Below are positions 39,101-51,100 of a stretch of 64,000 bases of DNA, piece by piece (the stretch's first letter is position 1; each line of letters begins with the position of its first letter). The DNA lies in NCBI GenBank assembly GCA_026419785.1, contig JAODTK010003333.1, positions 124,001 to 188,000 of the forward strand, read 5' to 3'. Origin of the DNA: Sclerodactyla briareus (Eukaryota; Echinodermata; Holothuroidea; Dendrochirotida; Sclerodactylidae). The position numbers and the translations under genes are program-made. The notes beneath the pieces are model-generated. The model did no database searches and was not told where the DNA came from. It was given only the letters and a program-made list of their open reading frames with translations.

Positions 39101-42100
39101 ATCTGAAATTAGGGTAGCGCTATCTTATCACGAGTATAGGAACATCATTGCTTGGTGTGGGGGAAAATGTGTGAAACTTTTCAGGGAATACCTTCGGGGA
39201 CTTATCCAAATGCCTTTTCGGCCAAACGGCCCCCTTCAAACACCCTATACCACTAAAAAGAGTTAAGCACAGCCCGGTACGAACGCAGCCGTAACTAAAG
39301 CTGGGAGCGGGGACGGGGAAGCACTATCATTCTTGTCTGTGTTGTTGCACAGCAACCACAGGGACTACTGTATCTTTATCTCGTTGAGTTTACGCCTCTC
39401 ACGCCACTTTCTGCATATCCACAACAACTATCAGGGGATAATTCTTTTTGGGGTTGTGGGTGATTTTCGAATAATTCACTCATTCGGCCCATTCTTGGGA
39501 GCGTTACTTCGATAGCGGGCCAGTGCGGTCTTGTTTGTCCGGGTCTTTGTTTTGGGCTTAGTTAGGGACACCGACGTGTTTGTTTTCTTGTCCGTGGGGG
39601 GCTGGGGTTTTCTCAGCCTCCCGCCGGGTGGTGCGTATTCACTTCCCGATCTTGTTTTCGGTGGTTTTTGAGACCTTTCTGGGCTGTACGCACCCTCTGG
39701 GATGCGGGAGGGGGTGTTTTCCCGCACTGTTCGTAGAGGTGTTTTCCCTCCGTCGCCTATCGCTAGCTTTGCCCTAGGACTTGTACACAATGTGGATTAT
39801 GTGGGGTTTGGCGGTGACTTTGTGGGGTTTCCCCCCCGTGTCGGTGTGGAAGGCTCTAGGGTCGCGGCTTGGCTCTCAGGCCGTTGCCTATTTGCATCTC
39901 ATTAGGGACCCTCGTCCTTTTTAGCCTTCGTAGGAGCCTGGGGCCATATTTGTTGTGGTCTGTAGTCTATTTTTATTAATATGTCACGCATATGTTGGCC
40001 GCTGTTTGGTTGAGGGCTGTAGCTGGGGTAGGGGCAAAAAATTTTCTTCAGGTCATGCCTGTAGATTTGTGTTCATTTTCGATGAGCCATCGGGAGAGCG
40101 GTGACGTCACCGCCAGAGTTTGGAGGCCATCTTATTTCGCCCGTCGGGGGCTTTTTCCCTCCCTGGTGGCCGGGGGGCCGTTAGAATAGGATGACTCAGG
40201 GGTTTGGGTGTCTTTGGGTTCCTCCGAAGGGGCGCCCTCTGACAAGGTCATTGGCTTGTCCCTCCCCACCCGCCTCGGTAAGTGGGGGGGTGTGGGCCCT
40301 TTCACGTTTAGTGCAGTTGACGTTTTGCCTATATCTCGTAAACGGTTAAGCCCTAGGGAGGTCCAAAGTTGCAACTTTGATTCTCAGAGTAGGGCCGCGG
40401 GGGGCCATGTGGGAACCACTCGGGCGGGCTTCTCCGGGTCCTTTGAACTATTTCGAGTACATTGTCTATGTAGAGACTTAGTTTGAGTACATAAACGGAT
40501 TTATAACTTGGTTTCGTTGCTTTTTACAGTTTACGTAAGATGAAGAGCAGTACGTTACCCAGTGCCTCGAGACCAGCGCACTACCGCAAGGATAGAGGTC
40601 TCCCGTTTTTACGGCGGGTCGGCAGCTTGCGTGCGCTCAAAATCCACGCTTGGTGGGCTCCATCCGGGTCCCACAGTCTTCGGCGTAGGGCATTGAGTTC
40701 CATGTCTTCCTGCTCCCTCACGCGGGTCACTTGTTGGGTCCGCAGTAATGGGGGGAAGAGGCCCCATGCGTGGGGGGGCGAGACTCGTTGGTGACGGTCC
40801 TCGTTGAAGGGCCACGGGCATAATACCCAGTCACACGGGTCTTTCAGGGACATTGCGATCCCCTGTGGGCACTCGTGTCTCAACTCCCCTCCTTCTCCAC
40901 TCACCTAAGGCGGACGGGCTGCGGGCCTGGGTTGGGGGGGAATGAGGTCCGAGGGGACGCGTTTTGCAGACGACTACGGGGGTCGGCGCGCTGCCGTCAC
41001 CTTTTCCGTAGTCCATGTCCTAACGGCGTTAGGGCAGGGGTTCACGAGTGTAGTGTTTCCGGCCTCAGCCACCCCAAAGGACGTTGGCCTGACCAGGGTG
41101 GTGGAAGTCACTGCGCCGGGGGCGCAGGGTCCGGGACAGTTCCTCCAGTGGGGGACGGGTTCCGGAGCACCACAGCCATGTTTATGGCGTTCTCCCGATT
41201 CTGTTCGGTACGTCAGGCCCTGGGAAACGTGTTAGGGGCGGGCGTCCACAGGGGCTGTCGTGACGTAGTCCACTGTTAGTTGCGACCACCAGTGGGATCT
41301 CACGTCGGCGTCCCGAGGGGCACGTCATTGGGCGACACCGGGGTTTTGGGGGCGGCCACCGGGGCTGCATGCCCAAACAAACCTCGCGACGGGTTCGTTG
41401 GTTCTCTCGGGGATGCCCCACCCCCCTCCTGGCGGATGCTGGAACTTCCCGGCAGGGACTTCGGGACGGGTCGGAGTTTGTTGTCCTCCGATCCGCCCCA
41501 GACTGCAAGGCCCGTCAGGGCGACGGGGGAAACGGAGTTCCTCTGCATTCGTCTCGGATGAGGAGGAAAAAGGAGAACCCCCATCCTCGTAATGTCCCGT
41601 ACGCTAAGAAAGAAGCGAGGGATGCTTCAGGCTGGCAATTAGCTTCCACGTTGGAGGCTCTTCAGTCCTGACGACGGGTTGGGTCAAGGGGCTGCACGCC
41701 GGCGTTTGACGAGCCGCTCGCCGGGGAAGGGGGGTCGGATGGTCCATCTCCCCTCTCGAAAAAAAAGGACACTCCCGCGAGCCGGGATGGTTTTCTGGGT
41801 CAGGTTTTCTAACCGTAGTCTCCGCTGGCGTTGCTTCGGGCGATGGAGCCGTCGGAGGGAGACCAGAGTCGATCTTCCCGCGGTCCTCGAACCGGAGAAC
41901 GACGTGCACGCATCCGAACGTTGGTCAGGGTCGGACGAGATCCGTCTTCGCCGGCTGAATCTCCTGCCCCTCGTTGAGGGGGGCCGTCGGGCAGGAGTCG
42001 TCGGTGACGGAAAAGAAGCCGACCGTTAGGGCCCGTTAGGCCGGGACTCCCGCTGCGGCTGGTGACGGTAGGCTGGGCTTTTTCCCGGGACTGTCAAAGG

Positions 42101-45100
42101 ACAAGGAGGCCGCGACGGAGGATCGGACAGGATGTGGCGTTTGGACCACACTGGGATCGCCTTCCGCCATGCTGTACTTCCTCAGGCGTTGGACGGTTCA
42201 AGATTTTCCAGGCTAGGGCCGGGATCGTCCCGTCGAGCGGTCCCTACAGCGGGAGGACGCCTCATTCGAGTACCAGGCACAGGCGATGACATGCTGTTAC
42301 CCTCCTGCCGTCGGAGGGGGGACAGTGGTTCATGTGGGGGAGGACGTTCGTTGCTCCCGGCAAGGAAGGGGGAAGGTCTTCCTTTCGTTTGAAGGATCTG
42401 ACCCAAAGGGGCGAGACGAGATCTCCGGTTTCTTGATGACCGTGCATACGAGATTCGGTATCAAGTCCGGCTCTCCAGCTTTTCTGTATGCGGAAGTAGG
42501 TCGCCCAGGTGCGACTGTCGGCGCCCCTCCTTGCGGGAGGTGATGGCGATAGTCCAGGCGTGGCGGGTAATAGATGGCCTGCGATCAGTTGCAAGATTCG
42601 CCGGGAGGGCAAGTCTTGCGTCGGAGATGTGTTATACCGGACTTGACACCTCTATCGCTCGCGCGGGCGAAGTCCAGAGCGCCCTTATTTTGGTCCCCAA
42701 CCTCCTCGGAGGCTGTTTTCCCCGGGTTCTGGAACAGGACGCTTCCGAGTGGAACCGTACTGGAAGCCGGCAGGCGTGTCTGCCCGTAGAGGAACATCTT
42801 TGGCTCAGAAGCCGCGCGCTCGGGGGAGCCCTAGGCGTCTGGCCCTCCCGGAGGGCGGAGGGTTTACACCCCCGTAAGAAGGAGGGGAACCCGGCCAAGG
42901 GTCCCGGCAAGCCAGGGGCGCGTCGTTCTCCCGCCGTGGCAGAGGAGGCGATGCCCCCAGCCAGCCCCGGGGGCAAGTGACTACGGATTCCCCTGTCCCG
43001 GAACCCAGGAGGACCCCACCTGTGGGGTGTCGTCTCCGGGACTTTGCGGTGGGGTGGCGGGCCACTGTCACGGACAGGGGAATCCTGGCCGCGCTCTCCC
43101 AGGGGTTAGGTTGGAGTTTACGGCGCATCACCGAGCCTCTAGGTGTGATGAAGCGCGCGGGCGTTTTGTTAGGGCTACGACGGTCCCGCGGGACCGCTCC
43201 AGGCTGTCGGGGGGAGAGGGAGTTGAAAAACCCTTTGGCCAAGGGGGACATTACTCCCCCTCCCACAGGAAGTGCCACGGTGTGGCGTACTTCTTCCTGC
43301 ACTAGTGGGAAGGTTCGTGGCGGCAGCACGCTATTGAATCTGCGTCCTCTCAACCTTTCGGTTCCCATCCACTTCCGCATGGAAACCCCAGCGGTGAGTT
43401 TCAAACACATGCGGAGGGGTATTGAGCGACGTCGGGGACTAGCGGATGCATTACTTGCAATCTCCCGTAAGCGGGAGGATTCTTTTCCTATGCTTCCGCG
43501 ACCGCGCTTCCTCCTACCGACTTACCAGGTTCGTTTGAGTTGGTCGACGGCGCCGTGTGTTTACACGGGTCCAAGAGCCATGGTGGCCCATCTGGGTCGT
43601 CAGGGGGTCCAGTTTCACTTATTGGACGCATGGTGATGTGGGGGACCTGGGCGGAGGTCGAGGAGCACCCGAATGGTTTCTTGGACTTGGCGCGGAGCCG
43701 GGGAGGGTCGTCAACTTTCGCCAAGTCGGGGAACCGGACGTCACACGGATCGTTTATCTGGGTGCGCAGATCGATTAGCGGAGGGGTGGACACCCCACCT
43801 GGGGTATGGAGGCCTGAAAGCGAGTGTCGCTGCTTCGGCAGAACTCGCATGCGTCGGGCGTGGCTGGTTTAGAGGCTTTCGTGGCGACAAGTGGACTGGT
43901 CCACCCTTTGCAGGGCTGTACATGCGCCACCTCCAGATCCACCTCTTGGAGTGTTTGCGCCCGTGTCGGGAGATGCGAAGGCAGGGCAGTGGCCGCCACA
44001 CCTGACCGATAATCCGGTGGTGGCTGTGAATAGGGACACGCTGCAGGGGGTACGGTTCCGGCCTTTCCGACACCTTTGCCTTACGTCGGACGCCCTCCAT
44101 GGAGTGAAGTGGGCGAGTGTGGGATTCGGGAGTTACGGGGAACCGACATAATTGGCTCAGGAGTTGGGCTGTTCCACGCCTTGAAATCATGCAACCGAGA
44201 GTGGAGGGCGTCTCGTACTGGTCCGTTGCGACAAGTACAGCGCCGGGATCGTTACATAACCAGCAGCAGGGGGAGCATTCGCGGCGTCTATGGTCAGTGA
44301 CATAGGATCTGTTCCTGTGGGTGCCGAACGAACGGGTGTGCGTTTTCAGGCGGTTTCGCCTCCGGGTTCAAAGAACTCATCGCGGACAGGCTCTCGCGCA
44401 TCACTCATTCTCCGACGGAGTGGTCGCTTCACGTCGAGAGTTGTGCAAGCGTGTGGAGGCGTTATCGTCCGGGTGGACACCCTTTTTCGCATCGCATCGC
44501 AACGCAAAGCGGATATCTTCCTGCCCACGAGGTCCTCGTCTCGAGGGGAGCGTGGTGGTGATGCTGGTATGGTATGGGCCTTCTCGCATTGCGTACGCCT
44601 TCCCGCAGTTCGGCCTAGTCGAAAGGTTGGCAGGGAGCCCGTGTTGGGTCCAAATGACTGGGAGTTTGGCCGACAGAGCGTGGTTCCTGCCAATTCGACG
44701 TTGTGGCGGGGGCGCGCGAATCTCCAAGGCTCTAGGACATTGGTGCTTCGGTCTGGGAACCGCCGGTCCGAATCGCGAGGTCTGGGCTGGTTTTGAGTGT
44801 CTGGTGTGTCAGGGATTTCCTCCGAGCGTCGGGCCTTTCAAAGGAGGCTGCCGCGAGAGGGCGGCTGGGGGTCGGAGAGTTTCCACCCTTCGCCTGTTGT
44901 GATCGCGAAGCGGATAGTACCGAGGGTGGTGTGCGGATCGCCAGGTTTCTACGGCCGGTCCACTGTCGGGGAGGTGGAATTTCCTCATCTACGTTGTTCC
45001 GTTTGGGCGGCAAAGTGAACACGATCCGCGAGGTTACCGCTCCGCTGTGCGGATCATACATACGGTTCGGGAATGGGTTCACGGTGTCTTTGCGAAGCCA

Positions 45101-48100
45101 CTGACCTTCTCCTGCGTGCCTGTGCTGGATGTGTAGGGTTCGCACTCTAGTTCCGCCATGGGGCAGGGGGGACGTCCTGCGGATACCGAGAGCATCCAAT
45201 GAATGTAGCGGTACTGCTCTCTGCGAAGCTGTGGGTTGAGACAGCGTTCCTTCGTGCGGCGGCACGGCTCGGCGCGTGTGTGCCTTTGCTGCCTCGTTTC
45301 ATCCCACGGGCCATATGCGTTTCGGAGCAAGGGGTCATTCCGCCTGGTTACGGGGACACGTCGGTTTCTCACTAAGACGCAGTCGGTCAATCATCTCCCC
45401 GGCTCCGATTTTCATCGGGCTTTTGGGGAGTGGAGGGGGACGAGGTGTGGTGTCCGGTTAGGGCCCTTCGGGTTACCGGATCGGGACCCGTCCCCTCCGT
45501 GGTCCGTGTAGGGCGCTGTTTGTTTTCCACGCAGCGGACCTCCATACACGGCCCCAGGGATCCGATCTATCACTGTATCTCAGCGTGATACGCCCCTAAA
45601 CCCCCGGCCCCCCCCCCACCCCCCCCACCGGCGTGGTCCGTTCGCAGCGCCGCGCGCTCTCGATGTGCGGGGGGGTTGCTCCTCCTCGCGCTCTATAAAG
45701 GTTGTGCCGTGGAGGAGTTTCTAAAGGCGCGGAGATGGATTCTCCGAATACCTTTATCGCTCTACCTTCGGGACCCCTGCGGAGTGCATCCCGCATGGCC
45801 ACCGCCTCCCTCCCGCGGGGGTCGCCGGGTTCGGGTAGCGTCTGGGGCTCCTAGGTGGGGGGGGGGGGGTCATTGGCCTCTCGGTAAGCGTAGGCTTTGT
45901 GCCTCCCACCTTACCCCACCCGACCCAACCCCGGCACAACTCGCTCGTGGCGCGTGTGGTGTTGGGCGGTGGCTGGCTCGGGGACATCACTGCCTGTGCC
46001 GGGATGGTGCCCCGCCGGAGGTCGGTAGTTGTTGACGGCGGAGGCGGTACTCAGACATCTTTCTTATGGTGAGTGAGATCTTATTCTAGTTGGATTAATT
46101 CGCTCACCGGCTTCCCACCTCCTTGCGGTTGAGGAGGCTGCACTTTGTAGTAAGTCCGGAAGGTAAGTGCCCTGAATTAAGTTGAACCCCCTTCGTTAAG
46201 GGGGGCTACTTACGAGGGGCAAACTACCTTCGGACACCCGCCCGTCCTCCCCACTAAGCCGGGGACCCTCGTTGCTAGTTGAATGATAGTTCTTTCCCCG
46301 TTTAACCCTCCCCCCCGCTAGTTCCGGCTGCGTTCGGTACCGGGGCTGTGCTTAAGTCTTTTTTAGTGGTATAGGGTGTTTTTAAAGCGGCCGTTTGGCC
46401 GAAAATTGCAATTTGTGTAAGTCCAGAAGGTAAGTTACCCCTCGTAAGTAGCCCCCCTTAAAGAAGGGGGGTTAATTTGTCCATAACGATATGTTTCCAT
46501 AATGAACTGGTACAATCTTCCATTTTTCCTTGTGCCTATATGTTGTTTCCTGAAAGAGTCAAGGATCACCTAATCCTCTTGTGCTTTCTGGGTAGGAATC
46601 GCTCCGAATCGGTATCAAAGGTTGATCCCCTCTCATATATTCCTTCCTCACAATTTCCGTTGGGATGCACGACTATTATTTTACCGTTGCAAAGTATCGA
46701 CGCTGATGGATGTTGTGATCATTTCTTCTTTCTATCGCAAATTCTCATCAAAATTTAAGAGACAATGTTTACACATGTGTCAAAGTGCACTTCATAGGTT
46801 TCTACTTGGGCAAACAATATTGTGATCGACTCATGATTAACTATTGACCTCACGATCTAATTGACTCATGAACTAATTGCCCTCACATACACTCAAGACA
46901 AATATCTCTCAGGGAATGTGGGTTCGGCAAATAGACTCACAAAGTTTCTGACTGAGGTACAATTGTATGCAGCTTGTTCCCGTTAACAGCTAATCCCTCA
47001 AGACAGGTAATGTGTATGATAACTAGTCCATAGTTTAAGAGGCAAAGCCCCTTCATGATCTCCGCAGGAGATGTGCGATTGTTTGCTTGTCAAACTTACA
47101 GAGTAACTCATCAAGACTGATGTTTGTTGAGGAGTTAGGTTCATAGTTGAAGAGTTATCTTCAACCTGAGAAGATGGGGGAGGGGTGATTTGTTAGTACA
47201 CTCCAAAACTACTCAACTCACAAGGTATGGTTTTATGATGAGCTAGTTCATAGTTGAAGCGATCACTCTTTAAAACCCAGAAGATGTGGGAGAGTCCGTT
47301 AGAAAACTCACCAAAGCTACTCACAAGATATGTTTATGATGAGCTAAGTTCTTAGTTAAGAGTCACTCTTCAACCCTAGAAGATGTGCAGATTTTTGTTA
47401 GTAAAACTCACAAAGCTACTCAACAAGATATGTCTATGATGCTAATTCCTAGTGGAAGAGTCACTCTTTAACTCAGAAGATGTGGTGGAGTTTGAAAAAC
47501 TCACCACCGCTACTCACAAGGGAATGTTTTATGATTAGCTAGTTCCATAGTTACAGAGTCCCTCTTCAACTTTCAGAGGTGTGGGAGAGTTTTTAGTCAA
47601 CTCACTCAAAGCTAACGCACACGAGTATGTTTATGATTAACTAGTTCATAGTGAAGATCACTCTTTAACCTCAGAAGATGTGGGGGAGTTTGTTAGTCAA
47701 GCTCACCGAACACTCACAAGGTATGTTTATGATAGCCCTGTGCAAGTGAAGAAAGAGGCACTCTTTAACCTCAGAAGATGTGGGAGAGTCCGTTAGAAAA
47801 CCACCAAAGCTACTAACAAGATATGTTATGATGAGCTAGTTCTTAGTTAAAGAGTCACTCTTCAACCTCAGAAGATGTGCAAGAGTTTGTTAGAAAACTC
47901 ACCAAAGCTACTCACAAGATATGTCTATGATGAACTAATTCATAGTGGAAGAGTCACTCTTTACCTCAGAAGATGTGGGAGTTTGAAACTCACCAAAGCT
48001 ACTCACAGGTATGTTTATGATTAGCTAGTTCATAGTTAAAGAGTCACTCTTCAACTTCAGAAGTGTGGGAGAGTTTGTTAGTCAACTCACCAAGCTACTC

Positions 48101-51100
48101 ACAAGATATGTTTATGATGAACTAGTCATAGTGGAAGAGTCACTCTTTAACCTCAGAAGATGTGGGGGAGTTTGTTAGTCAACTCACCAAAGCTACTCAC
48201 AAGGTATGTTTATGATGAGCTAGTTCATAGTTAAAGACTAAAGAGTCACTCTTCAACCTCAGATGTTGTGGGAGAGTTTGTTAGTCAACTCACCAAAGCT
48301 ACTCACAAGGTATGTTGTATGGGGGGGATTGGGGGGGTTAAAAAAAAAACTTTGTTTTTTTTAGTTCATAGTTAAAGAGTCACTCTTCAACCTCAGAAGG
48401 TGTGGGAGAGTTTGTTAGTCAACTCACCAAAGCTACTCACAAGGTATGTTATGATGAACTAGTTCATAGTGGAAGAGTCACTCTTTAACTCAGAAGATGT
48501 GGGAGAGTCCGTTAGAAAACTCACCAAAGCTACTCACAAGGTATGTTTATGATGAACTAGTTCATAGTTAAAGAGTCACTCTTCAACCTCAGAAGGTGTG
48601 GGAGAGTTGTTAGTCAACTCACCAACGCTACGCACAAGATATGTTTATGATGAACTAGTTCATAGTGGAAGAGTCACTCTTTAACCTCAGAAGATGTGGG
48701 AGAGTCCGTTAGAAAACTCACCAAAGCTACTCACAGGTATGTTTATGATGACCTAGTTCATAGTTAAAGAGTCACTCTTCAACTCAGAAGATGTGGGAGA
48801 GTCCGTTAGAAAACTCACCAAAGCTACGCACAAGATATGTTTATGATGAACTAGTTCATAGTGGAAGAGTCACTCTTTAACCTCAGAAGATGTGGGGGAG
48901 TTTGTTAGAAAACTCACCAAAGCTACTCACAACTCACAAGGTATGTTTATGATGAACTAGTTCTTAGTTAAAGAGTAACTCTTCAACCTCAGAAGGTGTG
49001 GGAGAGTTTGTTAGAAAACTCACCAAAGCTACCCATAAGGTGTTTTATGGTGAGCTATTGCATAGTGGAAGAGTAGGGCTCTACCAATAATTCGGATCGG
49101 ATATTGTATCGGGCCGATAATAACACTACTGGTTAAACATCTGATCGGCAGAGCAATTCACTGAATTTACAATGTTTGATACTGAATAACCTAAGTCACC
49201 ACACAGACACTTGTAACTGTAATGAAGAGAGGTGCAGGCTTGCACCGTTGCAGTACGAGCCAGCTAGCACAAATTAGGGTTGAACCTAATATAAATAAAT
49301 CCGGCCTAAATCAATTATTTTTTTTCATTTTTACATCAATTCAACACTTTAGAGTCTTCTTGGCGTGCCTTATCCTACAATGGAAGTTGTTATATATTGC
49401 TATATTTTTGAAGCACATATATATATGAAATTAATTCAGAGCAGCACGTGTATAGGCAGTACTGTGTAGTGCAAAACATTGCAATATATTTGGAGCACTC
49501 GGAATGTAATTATAACAGCGCAGCACATGTGACAACCAGTTTCATTACGTTCAGTTTTCTATTACGTGAATAATTGTTAGCTTTAGCGCATATACTCTAG
49601 TGAAACACAAACCAGTGATCAAATCACTTCCGTTTTGGGGGTTTTCTTGATGAGAAAGGTTCAGCTGATATGCAATAAAATTGTTTTGGCAATAATTCGT
49701 TTAGAATAGCTCACAATTGAAGGGTGTGGGTGCCCACTTATTCATAAGAGGTTCCCAAAGAATTATAGGCATACACTAACCCAATGGGACAAAATCAACT
49801 GGTCCCTAGCGACGTAATTGTTCGTCCATCATCGGATCGGACGGAACATCGGCCGATGTCGGTATGTTCGTTATAAGTCAGTGAGCACCGGGATACATAG
49901 GTGAATGTGCACAAGAATGTTTTTCAGAACTCCTTCAAACAAAATATCATTGACCTGAATTTGTTGACATGAATTTTACAATTCTCCTGGCTCTGGGACA
50001 ACACTTCAAAAGGGTTCGTGGTCATGGAAAACCTGGGAAAGTCATGGAATTCTGTCAATAGAAATCCAGGCCAGGATAAATTTTTAATTCAGTGAGTAAG
50101 TTGTTGAGTCATGAAAAGTCATGGAAATTTTCATGAAGTGATGTTGTTAGTTTCTCACAGCTGGTTGCTGTTGTTGTTTTGGCGTTTTGTTGGATGTTCA
50201 GTGGAAAATGCTATGCGAGATACGTCATGCAAAAGGTCATGGAAGTTCTTCATTTGGTCATGGAAAAGTCTTGGAAAAGGCATGGAAATTGATTGCCCAG
50301 AATCTGCAGGAACCTGCACTGGGGTGCACCCGATGTAAAAAAAAAAAAAGCTGGCATTGAAAGGGTTAACCCGACTGTGGTGATAACTAGGTAAATAGAG
50401 ATAAATACTGTCAAAATATTATGCTGACGGCGCAGTTCCTTTACACTAGTAGTCATGATTTCCCTTGTTGTCTGAGAGTATGTTGCCTATTACCACTAAA
50501 TTTCTCTGGCATCCTTGACCTTGATACATCTTTTCAGTTGATTGTAATAAAGAGGTGGGGTTCGTACCTATACATCTAGTATTCCATTCTCTACAATGTT
50601 AATTCCATTAACAACCAGCTCTGCTTTTGTCTCTCATGTACTATAACAACTATTCGCTTTATGCGTAGTGGCCCTACACCCAAGTCTCAGAGCGCTTTAC
50701 AAGATGAAAAAGCGAAACGATGAAAAAGGCAAAAAAAACAAACAAACACAAAATGTCTCAAATTCATAACATTCATGACTATCCTTAACTCAGTGTCTTC
50801 ACTTCTCTCGTTTGACCTACAGGATCAGAGGAAAGACTGGATCAAGAAGCTTGAGGGTGTCTCACTGAGTTCAGATGCATTCTTCCCATTCCGAGATAAC
50901 ATAGATCGGGCCAGACAGGTAGGACAGATGTGAATAGCAGTGCTGGAGTCGATTCCTCCCACCGAGTCCGAGTCATCAGTTCCGAGTCCGAGTCATCGGC
51001 TTCCGAGTCTGAGTCCTCGAGTCCTTATGCAAATTTGACTTGTACTACATTTTACAAATTTAGGGCAAAACTTAACAAATATGCTATATATTGGGCAATG

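Larger units (their letters stand above)
39181..46475 (+). mobile_element. DIRS-type tyrosine-recombinase retrotransposon
   Basis: A ~7.3-kb GC-rich element on the plus strand, in ATIC intron 14. Structure: left inverted terminal repeat (39,181-39,332), a gag-like region with no strong motif (about 40,540-42,540), reverse transcriptase (about 43,190-43,780), RNase H and a downstream conserved domain (about 43,920-44,730), tyrosine recombinase (about 44,930-46,010), internal complementary region (46,149-46,238) and right inverted terminal repeat (46,281-46,475). The domain content and the internal complementary region are diagnostic of DIRS elements and separate it from LTR retrotransposons and LINEs. 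All reading frames carry indels. I see no obvious target-site duplication, which is normal for the class. Confidence 0.93.

Noticed and set aside
44290-44902. Overlapping open frames of 168 and 193 codons as separate genes
   Set aside because: They cover the RNase H and adjacent domain of the DIRS element, split between frames by indels.
40540-45800. A bacterial-style operon or contaminant in the GC-rich block
   Set aside because: The many long overlapping frames on both strands come from high GC. DIRS reverse transcriptase and recombinase motifs, with inverted ends on both sides, explain the block.
46900-49072. CRISPR-like regular array
   Set aside because: Whole ~100-bp units repeat with no unique spacers, in a eukaryotic intron; it is a minisatellite.
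38282-50822. A missing ATIC exon in the large intron
   Set aside because: The residues first thought missing (the helix before the DQRKDW segment) are found at the end of exon 14 once its donor is placed at 38,282 rather than 38,245.
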